From Phyllobacterium zundukense (GTDB lineage: Bacteria; Pseudomonadota; Alphaproteobacteria; Rhizobiales; Rhizobiaceae), in assembly GCF_025452195.1 (NCBI RefSeq), contig NZ_CP104971.1:62001-126000 (forward strand): a stretch of DNA of 64,000 nt, in the 5' to 3' direction. A program made the translations under genes and the position numbers. The notes beneath the pieces were generated by a model that saw only the letters and a program-made list of their open reading frames with translations, was not told the DNA's origin and ran no database searches. Positions within the stretch are counted from its first letter, which is position 1. Every line of letters begins with the position of its first letter. Below are positions 17,901-25,005 of this stretch, one piece after another.

Positions 17901-20623
17901 TCAACGGCAACCAGAGCGGGGCGACCGGGCTAACCTCGGTCAGGAACAGCGCCACGCTCGGCGGCACCGGCACGGTCGGCGGTAACGTCACGATCGCCGA
18001 CGGAGCCATCTTGTCGCCCGGAGCGGCCGATGGCACCCCCGGTACGCTCGCCATCGCGGGCAATCTGACGCTCTCCGGCGGTTCGACCCTGAACTACAGC
18101 TTCGGTGAGGCGAATGTTGCAGGCGGCTCGCTGAACGACCTGACCACGGTCGGCGGCAATCTCTTGCTTGACGGCACGCTCAACGTGTCGGTTTCTCCAG
18201 GCGGCACGTTTGGCCCCGGTGTCTACCGGGTGTTCAGCTACAGCGGCGCGCTGACGAACAACGGTCTTTCGATCGGCACGATCCCTTCGACCGACTATTT
18301 TGTCCAGACGGCAATCGCCAATCAAGTCAACCTCATCAACACGGAAGGCTTGACGTTGAACTATTGGGATGGCGCTGCAGGTCCGCAGAACAATGGCGTC
18401 ATCGATGGTGGCGACGGGCTGTGGCAGAACGCAACCGGCAACGAAAACTGGACCGACAGCACAGGCGCGGTCAACGCACCCTATACGGATGCGGCCTTCG
18501 CGATATTCGCGGGCGCGGCCGGCACGGTGACAGTGGACAACAGCCTTGGCCAGATCTCGGCTTCAGGCATGCAGTTCGCAACCGACGGCTACCTCATTCA
18601 AGGCGGCCCCCTTGAGCTCGCCGGTCCATCATCGATCATCCGTGTCGGTGATGGCACCACGGCGGGAGCCGGATACACAGCGACAATCGCATCGGCGCTC
18701 GGCGGTAGTTCGCAACTTGTAAAGACTGACCTCGGGACGCTCGTTCTTACGGGCGCAAATACATATACGGGCGGTACGACAATCGAGGGCGGTACGCTTG
18801 AGGTCTCCAGCGATGCAAATCTGGGCGCCGCCGCAGGCGCTCTCACTCTCGAGAACGGCGCGCTCCACACGACCGCCAGTTTTGCCAGCGCTCGTTCGAT
18901 CAGCCTGGGAACACTCGGCACCATAGTGACGGATCCTGGAACGGTGCTGACATTAAATGGAGCACTCTCTGGCGCCGGGAACCTCGTCAAGGACGGCTCC
19001 GGCACGACGATGCTGGGCGCCGACAGTTCCGGCTTCACCGGCACGACGTCCGTCGAGGCTGGCATCCTTGCCGTCAATGGCAGTTTGTGCGGCGACGTGA
19101 ATGTGCTGGCCGGCGGGCGGCTGCAAGGCATCGGTACAGTCTGCGACACCAACAATGCGGGCACTGTCGCGCCGGGCAATTCGATCGGTACGCTGACCGT
19201 GGCTGGCAACTATGTCGGCAATGGCGGCCAGCTCGAGATCGAGACCGCGCTTGGCGGCGATGCCTCACCCACAGATAGGCTGGTGGTTACCGGCGACACG
19301 GCCGGCAGTACCAATGTAAAAGTAATCAATGTCGGCGGCATAGGGGCGCAGACGGTCGAGGGTATCAAGATCGTCGATATTGGCGGCGCGTCGAATGGCG
19401 CCTTCAGCTTGCTCGGCGATTATGTGATCAATGGCGAACAGGCGGTCGTTGCCGGCGCCTATGGCTATACCTTGCAAAAGAATGGCGTGAGCACGCCGAG
19501 CGATGGCGACTGGTACTTGCGATCGGGCCTGACATCGCCGAGCGCACCTGGCGAGCCCGGAAATCCTGGCGAACCCGGCGGTCCGATCTACCAGCCCGGA
19601 ACGCCTCTCTATGAAGCTTATGCACAGGTGCTGCAGAGCCTCAATGGTGTCTCGACCTTGCAGCAGCGTGTCGGCAATCGCTATTGGGCAGGCGCAGGCA
19701 ACAGCGCACTGGCACAAGGCGATGGCCCCGGAACGCTGGAAGCTGCTCCGGCACCTTCGCAAGGTGGTGACGTCGCTATCGACCAGCGGGGGATCTGGGC
19801 CCGCATCGAAAGTGCGCATGGCAAGTTCGAGCCAAGGACATCGACCACAGGCGCCGATTACGATATCGACACCTGGAAGGTAGAGACCGGCATTGATGGG
19901 CAGTTCTACGAGAGCGACGCCGGCAAGTTGATTGGCAGTCTGACTGCTCATTATGGCCATGCCTCGGCCGACATTACCTCGTTCTTCGGCGATGGCTCGA
20001 TCGACACCGACGGTTATGGCCTGGGCGGCACGCTGACATGGTATGGCCAGAACGGCTTTTATGTCGACGGACAGGCACAAGCGACCTGGTATGACAGCGA
20101 TCTGACTTCAAGCACACTCGGCACCAGCCTTACCGACGGCAACAATGGCTTCGGCTATGCCTTCAGCCTTGAGACGGGAAAGCGCATCGATCTTGACCAG
20201 AGCTGGACCCTGACGCCGCAGGCGCAGCTTGCCTACTCCAATGTCGATATCGACGACTTCACCGACCCGTTCGGTGCAGACGTGTCGTTTGGCAGCGGCG
20301 ACAGCCTCAAGGGCAGGATTGGACTTTCCGCCGATTACCAGAATGCCTGGGAAGATGGCGCCGGCAAGCCAACCCGCACCAATCTTTATGGCATCGCCAA
20401 TCTTTATTATGAGTTCCTCGACGGCAACGAGACCGATGTCTCGGGTGTGAACTTTGCCACGGCCAACGACCGCACCTGGGGTGGTATCGGTGCTGGCGGC
20501 AGCTATAACTGGAATGACGACAAATATTCGCTCTATAGCGAGGTTTCCATCAACACCAGCCTGTCCAACTTCGCCCACAGCTACAGTCTCAATGGCACGG
20601 CGGGGTTCCGGGTGAAGTTCTGA
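8975..20623 (+). CDS. Giant autotransporter adhesin with autotransporter-associated beta-strand repeats
   Basis: A 3882-residue type V secretion protein. A signal peptide lies at about residues 93-118 (RLLPAALLMGLAAGSASGA), then a passenger of roughly 3400 residues made of glycine/threonine-rich beta-strand repeats (variants of GAGTLTLSGANTYTGGTTI with G.L.VN), predicted to form a long beta-helix. A short proline/glycine hinge (GEPGNPGEPGGP) is followed by a C-terminal barrel from about residue 3598, ending in phenylalanine (FRVKF). A module of several hundred residues is present three times, marked by YWDG.AGP segments encoded near nt 15619, 17197 and 18361. If translation starts at 8975 a 92-residue extension precedes the signal; starts at about 9170 or 9189 are alternatives. 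The frame is intact over 11.6 kb. Likely role: surface adhesion or biofilm. Confidence 0.93.
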   Translation: MMRSSGGKTTHDFALPDRRELGPGSAASNIWGHDPALSGRASSLKGPVGAGRAASRSQSSTFDWRMMRGGRMTKWKGEVASCAPAAAPLVSSMVRAWGARLLPAALLMGLAAGSASGADLFWDANGTSVGAGGAGTWNTSTGNWSLNNDGVSGPYNPWNNGALDNALFAGTAGTVTLGVPITVHNLTFNTSAYTLTGNTLTLGGVTPTITVTSGTSTINSIIAGAAGLTKAGAGFLTLGGANTFSGGVNVNAGTLFLSAASSFTGNINLNGGVLRATNNAALGAAGNTITTTADATLTVDSGTTNRNVSIAGGSSLTVTGAGVGSALFTGSGNLIVTNGVAMSNAASNYTGTTTFYAAPAGQLVFAFNSIGNLGEASSLGAPTTVANGTISYIAGQFADNVNYTGDGDSSNRNWSIALANYAASLNNNGTGTLTLTGDIGIANSGAAGFSASLADLQLLGVISGGAGAGVSFGGGAGRTVTLGSSNSFTGSVSIGGATIVAPTLANSGIASSLGAGSIVALTDRGTLSYTGAGATSNRTWTSDGATAISNDGTGVLNLAGNLSFVAGGVDTLTLGGAYAGTNSLNGVISGSGGLASSGSGTWVLSGANTRSGTITMNGGTLRAGNASAFGTTTGLTINSGTLDLNGFNMSTATLEGTGGTLALGSGNLTLNAASGSKTFAGSITGSGGLTKLGASTLTLTGQSTYTGATAIGGGSTLALNFATTAGGPTSNLLSSSSALNMGGGTLNIVGAAGEADSQTFNGLNVTSGNNRMNSTAGAGGTMTVNLGAVTRTGGLMDFSFNTGGSFTTSNADGALGGWATVNGEDYAQVAGGVIAAFTTYQNKDNAATWANGDIVSDEGGAVNTAYSGTVSGSVALGGLKYTAAANSTVTVGLGNTLSVDGAIIVASSVGNFNQTIQGGSITGGPGGGTLGVIQNSTGTGTFTIASTIVDNGGATAFAKAGTGKVALSGANTYTGGTTISGGTLSVNSIANGGQASAIGASGSSSDNLVIEGSTLQYSGITTTSDRGFTLVTSGAITAGTIDVANAGANLTFSGLVTSPDNAGLTKTGAGTLTLANAGNDYVGVTTVAGGTLAATTLADGGANSSIGASSSASSNLVLQGGGKLGYIGATTNSDRGFTLGTGGGGIDVSSAATTLTLSGTAVGTGSLTKTGAGTLVLSGTNTYSGGTTISAGTLRAGSAQAFGTGLVTLANTNSATLDINGFNTTFSALQGGGPSGGNVALGAATLTLSGGTGTYAGVISGTGKLALIAGANQTMTGCNHTYTGGTTITGSTLNVDCLANGLQPSGIGASGAASSNLSIGGGGVLQYSGPSIAIDRGLTVSGGDGYVNVAAATTLGLGGAVVGPGRLRASGGGVLVLSGVNTFSGDLVVDAGVMRAGSNSAFGTGFATVRFAGSLDLANFNNSVYGLSDGATAGGSVTLGSGTLTITNGGSVSYGGVISGSGGLIKNGAGIQGISGCNNSYSGSTVINGGAVNVYCLANGGTNSSIGASAASATNLVLNGGLLRYFGAAASTDRQFTLGTTAGSGLDAQGSGPINFTSTAPITLTGTNAARTLTLTGTNTANNSLGALIADNGTGKTALTKSGTGTWILTNSNSTYTGVTTISGGVLGVDKLANGGEASSIGASGAAATNLIIGSGSTLRYTGAGDTTNRLFTLQTGVTFIESSGTGAIVFTDTGPVTLQTPNVARTIALGGTNNGLNTLAGSIGNAGTGVTTLAKNDSGTWVLTGNNTFTGNTVINDGNLMIGNGGTSGNAGAGNVIVNAASSTLSINRSDTFNFTGTLSGPGALAQIGTGTTVLTSAGNAIGATSVNAGTLQVNGALTTATIAMNGAGILTVNGTVGATAGGTTSFTGDAGASTINVNAGGTLRGNGDLGGGNDVMNVSGTLATGGAALNLGAGNDTLVLNDTAVLSGVGFNAGTGGETGTGDTLQVVTTAGRTLDGANVTSFESLLKQGNGILTLTGAFDFSAGTTVQAGVLALGNGTTAGSVAGDIVNNAQVSFNSPGSQTYAGTISGTGSVVKNGTGTMVLTGDNAYSGTTDVFQGALIVNGDQSGATGNTLVTNSGTLGGSGVIGGNVNVASLGRLSPGDPGNSPGTLTINGNLLLGSATKLDFDFGQANVPGGAFNDLINVGGNLTLDGTLNVTQSPGGNFGPGVYRVISYGGALTNNGLNVGSSDYFVQTSVANQVNLVNSAGLALSYWDGDAGPHSNSIVNGGNGTWRAAGDQNWTDATGVFAAPFANASFAVFQGVAGTVNIDNTNGQVQAAGMQFATDGYLVQGGPIDLVGGSSIIRVGDGTAGGAFYTATIASNLTGSSQLVKTDLGTLVLSGTNSYTGGTIINGGTVRISLDTNLGDAAGGLSFGGGTLNTVADMTTGRVVTLAGAGTFLTNAGTTTTLTGGITGAGGLAKDGAGALVVAGDAVHSGGTTITAGILQVGNGATTGTLAGDVTNNATLAFDRSDALIFAGAVTGTGAVDQTGTGTTILTANSSYSGGTTISAGTLQLGNGGATGSITGDVVDDGTLAFNRSDIHTFGGVISGSGAVNQIGTGTTILTQNNTYAGATNVLAGSLQIDGDQSAATGLTSVANGGTLGGTGIIGGDVVVADGGAMNPGDLVGAPGTLTINGGLTTSSGSSFNYDFGQANVPGGAFNDLTEVQDDLVLDGTINVAVSAGGTLGPGLYRVISYGGTLTDNGLDIGTIPSPDFSVQTSVAQQVNLVNTAGLTLNYWDGAAGPKNDSAVNGGDGLWQNSTGNDNWTDSAGSLNAPFSDSAFAIFAGAAGTVTVDNSLGGVSALGMQFATDGYLIQGNDIALVGPQSIIRVGDGTAAGSTYVATIASSLTGSTQLAKTDLGTLVLSGTNSYTGGTSIDGGTVRVAADANLGDAAGGLVFDSGTLHNTAAFSSARGVTLNAGGGTLQTDADLTWSGVIGGTGALAKTGNSTLVLTAGNSYTGPTTVSAGSLFVNGNQSGATGLTSVRNSATLGGTGTVGGNVTIADGAILSPGAADGTPGTLAIAGNLTLSGGSTLNYSFGEANVAGGSLNDLTTVGGNLLLDGTLNVSVSPGGTFGPGVYRVFSYSGALTNNGLSIGTIPSTDYFVQTAIANQVNLINTEGLTLNYWDGAAGPQNNGVIDGGDGLWQNATGNENWTDSTGAVNAPYTDAAFAIFAGAAGTVTVDNSLGQISASGMQFATDGYLIQGGPLELAGPSSIIRVGDGTTAGAGYTATIASALGGSSQLVKTDLGTLVLTGANTYTGGTTIEGGTLEVSSDANLGAAAGALTLENGALHTTASFASARSISLGTLGTIVTDPGTVLTLNGALSGAGNLVKDGSGTTMLGADSSGFTGTTSVEAGILAVNGSLCGDVNVLAGGRLQGIGTVCDTNNAGTVAPGNSIGTLTVAGNYVGNGGQLEIETALGGDASPTDRLVVTGDTAGSTNVKVINVGGIGAQTVEGIKIVDIGGASNGAFSLLGDYVINGEQAVVAGAYGYTLQKNGVSTPSDGDWYLRSGLTSPSAPGEPGNPGEPGGPIYQPGTPLYEAYAQVLQSLNGVSTLQQRVGNRYWAGAGNSALAQGDGPGTLEAAPAPSQGGDVAIDQRGIWARIESAHGKFEPRTSTTGADYDIDTWKVETGIDGQFYESDAGKLIGSLTAHYGHASADITSFFGDGSIDTDGYGLGGTLTWYGQNGFYVDGQAQATWYDSDLTSSTLGTSLTDGNNGFGYAFSLETGKRIDLDQSWTLTPQAQLAYSNVDIDDFTDPFGADVSFGSGDSLKGRIGLSADYQNAWEDGAGKPTRTNLYGIANLYYEFLDGNETDVSGVNFATANDRTWGGIGAGGSYNWNDDKYSLYSEVSINTSLSNFAHSYSLNGTAGFRVKF

Positions 20624-20642
20624 GGTACAGCCTGAGTGAAAA

Positions 20643-20683
20643 CCCTTGGTGTAGCTCAGGAGTTTCCTGAGCTCCGCCGAGGG
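20643..20683 (+). terminator. Hairpin after the autotransporter gene
   Basis: A perfect 9-bp stem (AGCTCAGGA/TCCTGAGCT, 20653-20673, loop GTT) is extended by partly paired outer arms. There is no T-run, so termination is plausible but not certain. Confidence 0.5.
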
Positions 20684-20692
20684 CACATTCTC

Positions 20693-20929
20693 CTACGAGT
20701 CCGTTCCGGGCTCCACCTCATCTTGAGACCGTTTCAAGCTCCACATGGCGCGCTGAATTTCATGGTCGGTCCAGCCGACAGCTACGGCATCCCGGACTAA
20801 TCGATATATCGCCGCGGCTGACAGATCATTTTTAACGATCGCGTTAAATCGAGGCCCAATAGCTTTCTCGCACTCAAACCATCGGTTGGGATGTTCGATA
20901 GGAAGGAGAGGACGATCTATCTGAGCCAT
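20693..20929 (-). CDS. Small hypothetical protein, tandem paralogue
   Basis: A 78-residue protein. It shares a layout with the next upstream gene: a histidine-proline opening (EHPNRWFECEKAI versus DHPDRRGLCEEAL), a middle helix, then AVGWTDHEIQRA against AVGWNKDEVRDG. The two are probably an old tandem duplication. The genes are 6 bases apart on the same strand and likely co-transcribed. Function is unknown; the sequence suggests a small helical cytoplasmic protein. Confidence 0.6.
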   Translation of the reverse strand: MAQIDRPLLPIEHPNRWFECEKAIGPRFNAIVKNDLSAAAIYRLVRDAVAVGWTDHEIQRAMWSLKRSQDEVEPGTDS

Positions 20930-20935
20930 AGGCCT

Positions 20936-21181
20936 CTAAACCTCAAAGAAGGTCCTAGTCTTCAAATCAATATCGGCATCACTTAGAGCCTTGGCAACCA
21001 AAAGATTGCGCACACCGTCCCGAACTTCATCCTTGTTCCAGCCAACGGCCAGCGCCTCGTCTAGAAGGACCATCAGCTGCCGCTTTTCCATCAATTCGAA
21101 GAACCGCACTTCGAGAGCTTCCTCGCACAAGCCACGCCGATCTGGGTGGTCGACAGAAACGCGAGGTCCACGCATTACCAT
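20936..21181 (-). CDS. Small hypothetical protein, tandem paralogue
   Basis: An 81-residue, mostly helical protein, related to the product of 20693-20929 by the HPDRR...CEEAL and AVGWNKDEVR segments. It would be the first gene of the pair. No known domain is recognised. Confidence 0.6.
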   Translation of the reverse strand: MVMRGPRVSVDHPDRRGLCEEALEVRFFELMEKRQLMVLLDEALAVGWNKDEVRDGVRNLLVAKALSDADIDLKTRTFFEV

Positions 21182-21233
21182 AGTCTCTCTCCAACTCTTA
21201 GCCGGCCCGACGTTCGTGCGAAATTTCGATGCT

Positions 21234-21434
21234 TTATTCGCCGAAACAAAGCATTCCCCTCACTCGCCATACGCTTTTTATTTTTTGGTGAATTTCGTCC
21301 GCAGTACGATGGGGAAAGTCCTTGCCGAGGGCCGCGGCCATTATCGATGCGTTGGTTATCTTGGGGCGGGATTCATAAGCGATTCTGGCCTGCGCCTTGA
21401 TCTCAACCATAAGTCTTCTGTCGTCGTCGATCAT
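21234..21434 (-). CDS. Small hypothetical protein
   Basis: A 66-residue protein with a natural-looking composition (ITNASIMAAALGKDFPHRTA, then DEIHQKIKSVWRVRG). The pattern resembles small rhizobial proteins with a putative helix-turn-helix-like C-terminus, but no family is assigned. It lies upstream of the paralogous pair on the same strand. Confidence 0.45.
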   Translation of the reverse strand: MIDDDRRLMVEIKAQARIAYESRPKITNASIMAAALGKDFPHRTADEIHQKIKSVWRVRGMLCFGE

Positions 21435-21637
21435 GCTGTCGCCCCGTTGATTTTGCTACCATATCAGATGCTCCCCCTGTCGCCCAGCGGACGATGCCAT
21501 ATTCTCTAGCGCTGTTCGAGTGGCGACGAGGCAACGGGGACCCCAGGCACGAAAAAAGTCAGGGGCCGGCGGCTTGCGGGTGAGAATACCTACAATGGGA
21601 ACGTGAATATGACGTTCACATTGTCAAACTAATCCGT

Positions 21638-21880
21638 CTAAAAATGACCTATTTGGAAGAGTCGGCGGGCAACCCGGGCATACGCCCCTCCGATATGAGC
21701 CGCATTTGTTAGCTTCAGAAACAGATCAAACCAAAACTGAAACTCGAGCGATTTTCGACCGTCATCCACCGCCACCGTACAATAGGCAACCGACGTCGTC
21801 GGGTCTTTGCCATATTTATCGATCGCAGTCTTGATCGCTTCTTCTTCGGTAAAGACATTCCAGCCTTCAACTACTGCCAT
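21638..21880 (-). CDS. Small hypothetical protein
   Basis: An 80-residue protein starting at ATG 21880 (MAVVEGWNVFTEEEAIKTAI, then KYGKDPTTSVAYCTVAVDDG). Composition and length are plausible for a real gene. It is transcribed away from hfq. No domain is recognised. Confidence 0.5.
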   Translation of the reverse strand: MAVVEGWNVFTEEEAIKTAIDKYGKDPTTSVAYCTVAVDDGRKSLEFQFWFDLFLKLTNAAHIGGAYARVARRLFQIGHF

Positions 21881-22014
21881 GACATCTCACGCGGCCCGTT
21901 CCTGACTATTTCTCACACTGGACTTATTATTCACCTTCTGCTGGAGCAAAGATTTGCTTCCACCTTAGAACTTTATGTGAGACACGTTTGCTGATCGCAC
22001 AAAAGGACAAACAA

Positions 22015-22251
22015 TTGGCTGAACGATTGCAGACTCTTCAGGACCTTTTTCTGGATTCGGTGAGCAAACAGAAGAGTTCTCTGACGATTTTCCTTATTAA
22101 TGGTGTGAAATTGACCGGAATTGTCACGTATTTCGACAATTACTGTGTGTTTTTGCGCCGTGACGGCCATTCACAGATTGTCTACAAACACGCTATCTCG
22201 ACAATCATGCCGAGCCAGCCCGTGCAAATGTTCGAAGCTGAAGGCGACTGA
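22015..22251 (+). CDS. hfq: Hfq RNA chaperone (probable accessory copy)
   Basis: A 78-residue Sm-like protein that would form the hexameric RNA chaperone pairing small RNAs with mRNAs. Sm1 ([20 protein letters not shown]) and Sm2 ([11 protein letters not shown]) are complete, with the conserved LQDLFL and YKH residues. The start chosen is TTG 22015, because it gives the canonical [13 protein letters not shown] opening and sits behind an AAGGAC ribosome-binding site; an upstream TTG at 21988 would add nine residues. Genomic hfq in Rhizobiales normally lies beside hflX; that neighbour is absent here, so this is inferred to be an accessory copy. Confidence 0.93.
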   Translation: MAERLQTLQDLFLDSVSKQKSSLTIFLINGVKLTGIVTYFDNYCVFLRRDGHSQIVYKHAISTIMPSQPVQMFEAEGD

Positions 22252-22291
22252 GACAAATTTCACAAGAGAACTGAGGCGTAACGCACAAAAA

Positions 22292-22588
22292 TTAGCGACA
22301 AAGTCCGTTCCCTGCTATTGCCTGCCTGACATTTCTAACGCTTTGGCTGACCGGGTAAACCGCGCTTGTCATATAAAATAAGAGCGACGGACCAGGTCTT
22401 TTGATAGATTTCGAGGCGGTGAGGTTTGGCCTTGGGCCAAGCCTTGGTACGGGTAAATACGTCGCAAATGTAAGAAGGCTGTTTTCTTCGTTGCCCGCGA
22501 TCTGGTCGAAATTAATGGTCATGGTCGGTCGTTCGAGACTTTGAGGTTCAGATGCAAGCAATGCGATATAGTAGATTGCGAACGCCAT
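22292..22588 (-). CDS. Hypothetical protein, uncertain
   Basis: A possible 98-residue product from ATG 22588, preceded by GAGGGAG. The segment MTINFDQIAGNEENSLLTFA looks protein-like, but the tail does not. A nearby minus-strand sequence (around 23195-23225) shares a GCCAAGCCTCACCG-type motif at the matching place. No function. Confidence 0.3.
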   Translation of the reverse strand: MAFAIYYIALLASEPQSLERPTMTINFDQIAGNEENSLLTFATYLPVPRLGPRPNLTASKSIKRPGPSLLFYMTSAVYPVSQSVRNVRQAIAGNGLCR

Positions 22589-22765
22589 GGCCGTCTCCCT
22601 CAACACAATCGGTGCGTTGATCGACAACGCACGCGCGTGGCCGCATGCCATTGGGTGAAACTGAATCTGGCTAGCGGCAGTCTTCTGACCCGACGGCAGA
22701 GATGTAATTGGCACGCGGCCATGTTAGTGTTTGGAGTTCGGTCCTGATTTCGATGGAGGAGAGCG

Positions 22766-23179
22766 ATGGACGCAAAATCAAAGCCCACCTGCCGTATTGT
22801 TAAGCCGCATCACACCTATGGCGGCAAGCAGGGTTTCAACTATTTCGAGGGCATCGCCGCGGAGACAGTCGGATCAACGGGTATCTGCATGCATTTGCTC
22901 ACTATCCCGCCAGGCGCGCGCGCCAAGGCGCATCTTCACGAGGCTCACGAGACGGCGATCTATGTGCTGTCCGGCGAAGCGCATACCTGGTATGGCGATC
23001 GGCTGGAGGAGCATGTCGTCGTGCATGCCGGGGAGCTTTTCTACATTCCGGCCGGCGTCCCGCATCTTCCAGCCAATCTCAGCAGTACGCCTTGCACGGC
23101 GATCATCGCCCGCACTGACCCCAACGAGCAGGAAAGCGTTGTACTGCTGCCGGAGCTGGATGCATTGGTGCCCGCTTAA
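22766..23179 (+). CDS. Cupin-domain protein
   Basis: A 137-residue single-domain cupin. The two metal-binding motifs are visible: motif 1 around HLHEAHETAIYVLSGE (residues about 57-72) and motif 2 around GELFYIPAGVPHLPAN (about 90-105), with His and Glu ligands in place. A strong GGAGGAG ribosome-binding site precedes ATG 22766. Such small cupins bind a metal and act as isomerases, dioxygenases or sensors; the substrate cannot be told from sequence. It appears monocistronic. Confidence 0.86.
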   Translation: MDAKSKPTCRIVKPHHTYGGKQGFNYFEGIAAETVGSTGICMHLLTIPPGARAKAHLHEAHETAIYVLSGEAHTWYGDRLEEHVVVHAGELFYIPAGVPHLPANLSSTPCTAIIARTDPNEQESVVLLPELDALVPA

Positions 23180-23305
23180 GCCGCTACATCAATCAATGAA
23201 TTCCGAGCGGTGAGGCTTGGCCTCATTGCGATTTGGAAGAATATCTTCGGACAGGTCTGTAAGCGTTGCGCTGTTAGCGGAAGACTGGCGGTAAAACTAA
23301 AAAAC

Positions 23306-23564
23306 CTAAAGCCGCTTGTGTGTAATGTAAATGCCTGCCTCTTTGGCGGCTTGAATGAAGGGGTCTCGACAGGTCGTGTCAAGTGACGTTTCCAGCAAGC
23401 GCATTGAGACATGCTTGTTTTGCTGCTTGGAGCTCGTCGCCGTTCCTTATCGGCCAGCGCGCAACGAGCCATACCGCTGCTTCCCTCACAGACACAATAT
23501 CTCTCGCTTGACCAAATTGATCGGCAATGGTCACAGACGGGAACGGAAACTCGCGCATGCCCAT
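23306..23564 (-). pseudogene. DUF982 gene with frameshift
   Basis: The first frame, from ATG 23564, gives the DUF982 N-terminus and middle (ARDIVSVREAAVWLVARWPI, then AAKQACLNALAGNV) and stops at 23379. A second frame continues with the expected C-terminus (FIQAAKEAGIYIT), ending at 23306. One indel near 23380 separates them. Either a recent pseudogene or a sequencing indel. Confidence 0.65.
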
Positions 23565-23608
23565 AAATGCGCGGTCACGTGTGAGACCGGTAATTTCTCT
23601 GGGGTGAC

Positions 23609-23932
23609 TCAGCCACCAATTATTAACGTCGTAGGTTTCACCATCGTCGCATCACTCACGGAGGCGGCGATGGCGATGGAATGGACGATGACAATCGAGG
23701 GGAAGAACGAGTTCGGCGACGTTTCTAAGCGAACCGGCGAAACAGCGCCGGCGTGAAAGTCGATGTAGACGCATGTGCGCTCATCAACGTTTCTGTCGCT
23801 TCGGAACGAAACATCTGCAACGAAACTGCATAGCAACTGGTGTCCCAGCTTGATACGAAATTGTTGAACAAAATCTGCTAGCGCTTGCCAATTTGCGTCG
23901 GCGTCGCCGAGCACAAGCGGTGTTTCGCTCAT
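23609..23932 (-). CDS. Hypothetical protein
   Basis: A product of about 107 residues from ATG 23932, which has a GAAGG ribosome-binding site. The first half looks protein-like (DADANWQALADFVQQFRIKL, then CVYIDFHAGAVSPVRLE). No domain is recognised. It lies 45 bases upstream of the frameshifted DUF982 gene on the same strand, so the two may have formed one transcript. Confidence 0.45.
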   Translation of the reverse strand: MSETPLVLGDADANWQALADFVQQFRIKLGHQLLCSFVADVSFRSDRNVDERTCVYIDFHAGAVSPVRLETSPNSFFPSIVIVHSIAIAASVSDATMVKPTTLIIGG

Positions 23933-24116
23933 TTCACGACCTTCACCTCGGATTGCAGGCTGCGCCAAGCCTCAAGGAAACGCGTAAAAACACAACGCAC
24001 TGGGCAAGTGATGGTTGCGGAGCCTACGGGGTGTTATGGGATTTTGTCCAGATCGCCTCATGAAGCCTTTGCGCGAATTGAGGGTCGCTAGTCCGAATTC
24101 ATCCGGTATCTGCTTT

Positions 24117-24290
24117 TCATGTATCAGACAGCAAGGCTTTCAGGATTGCCCGGTGCCCGCAAACTATCAAGGGATAAGCTTCCCGGTCCAACCGAGTGAA
24201 GATGCCTGGCTGGTTCTTAGCCGCCCGGATGTAATGGGCGACTGTCGCGGCGTTCACCGCGAACAGCCGGTCATTTGCGAAGCCAGCACG
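24117..24290 (-). pseudogene. C-terminal remnant related to the MKHH-family hypothetical proteins
   Basis: The frame encodes AVNAATVAHYIRAAKNQPGI. It resembles the C-terminal part of the proteins at 24413-24811 (ATVNAATAARHIREA) and 62284-62769 (ATVSAAIAAHYIRKA). Only this tail survives, in the opposite orientation to the intact copy 120 bp away. Confidence 0.4.
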
Positions 24291-24412
24291 TTTTCGTGAA
24301 TGAGATCCCCCAGCCATATCGTGATTGGACTTCACGATCCGCTGGAGTCACGCTTGGCTCGGGTATAAGTCGATAATGGGCGGACCAACTATCGTTCGAA
24401 TAGGAGGCCAAA

Positions 24413-24811
24413 ATGAAGCACCATGCACTCGAGCAACTGCTGAGCGTCGCCGCGGTCGATCAGGACTACCCGCGCCAGACTATGTCGCGAGGTGAACGTC
24501 TTGAACGCTGGGCGGAGCTCCTCGAACGGAATCCCGACCGGCGCCTCGCGACGCTGCACCAAACCGAGTATCAGCCGGCAAGAGAACGCGCGGCCATGCG
24601 CGGAGACAGCACGCCGATCTCGGTCGCTTTCGCGGATCCTGTCCTCCGCGCAGCCGGGTTGGAAAACGACAGTTACGGCGAAGCGAAGCGGTTCTTCGAA
24701 CTTTCCGACGAGCAATTGCACGAGGTCATCTGCTATTGCCATTACGGTGCGACGGTGAACGCGGCGACGGCCGCCCGTCACATCCGAGAAGCCAGGTCCG
24801 ACTGGTTGTAG
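24413..24811 (+). CDS. Conserved hypothetical protein (MKHH family, copy 1)
   Basis: A 132-residue protein beginning MKHHALEQLLSVAAVDQDYP with an AGGAGG ribosome-binding site. It is clearly homologous to the product of 62284-62769 across almost its whole length (shared segments TEYQPARER, ISVAF, DSYGEAKRFFELSD, CYCHFGATV or CYCHYGATV). The upstream DNA is also conserved, including GGGCGGACCAACTATCGTT just before the ribosome-binding site. This copy ends about 30 residues earlier than its paralogue, so it may be C-terminally truncated. No function is known to me; two conserved cysteines and a histidine (CYCHYG) are notable. Confidence 0.7.
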   Translation: MKHHALEQLLSVAAVDQDYPRQTMSRGERLERWAELLERNPDRRLATLHQTEYQPARERAAMRGDSTPISVAFADPVLRAAGLENDSYGEAKRFFELSDEQLHEVICYCHYGATVNAATAARHIREARSDWL

Positions 24812-25005
24812 TTGAATTTTGATCCGCTGGCTCGTGACTGAGCGTAACAATCTCGCCGGTCCGTGCGCGAGTTATTGAGCGATCGATCAGCGAGGGTTAG
24901 GTTGTCGAACGCCGCTGAACCGACTCAGCAACTGAATCATTTCTTCCGTCGGCTCGGCTGTGTGGACAAGAGTGAGCGTTATTTCTCCTTTGAAAGAGGA
25001 TCAGC

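Noticed and set aside
9550..19209. Long minus-strand open frames opposite the autotransporter gene
   Set aside because: They are complements of a high-G+C repetitive coding sequence, show Val/Pro/Ala-rich low-complexity content and no ribosome-binding sites.
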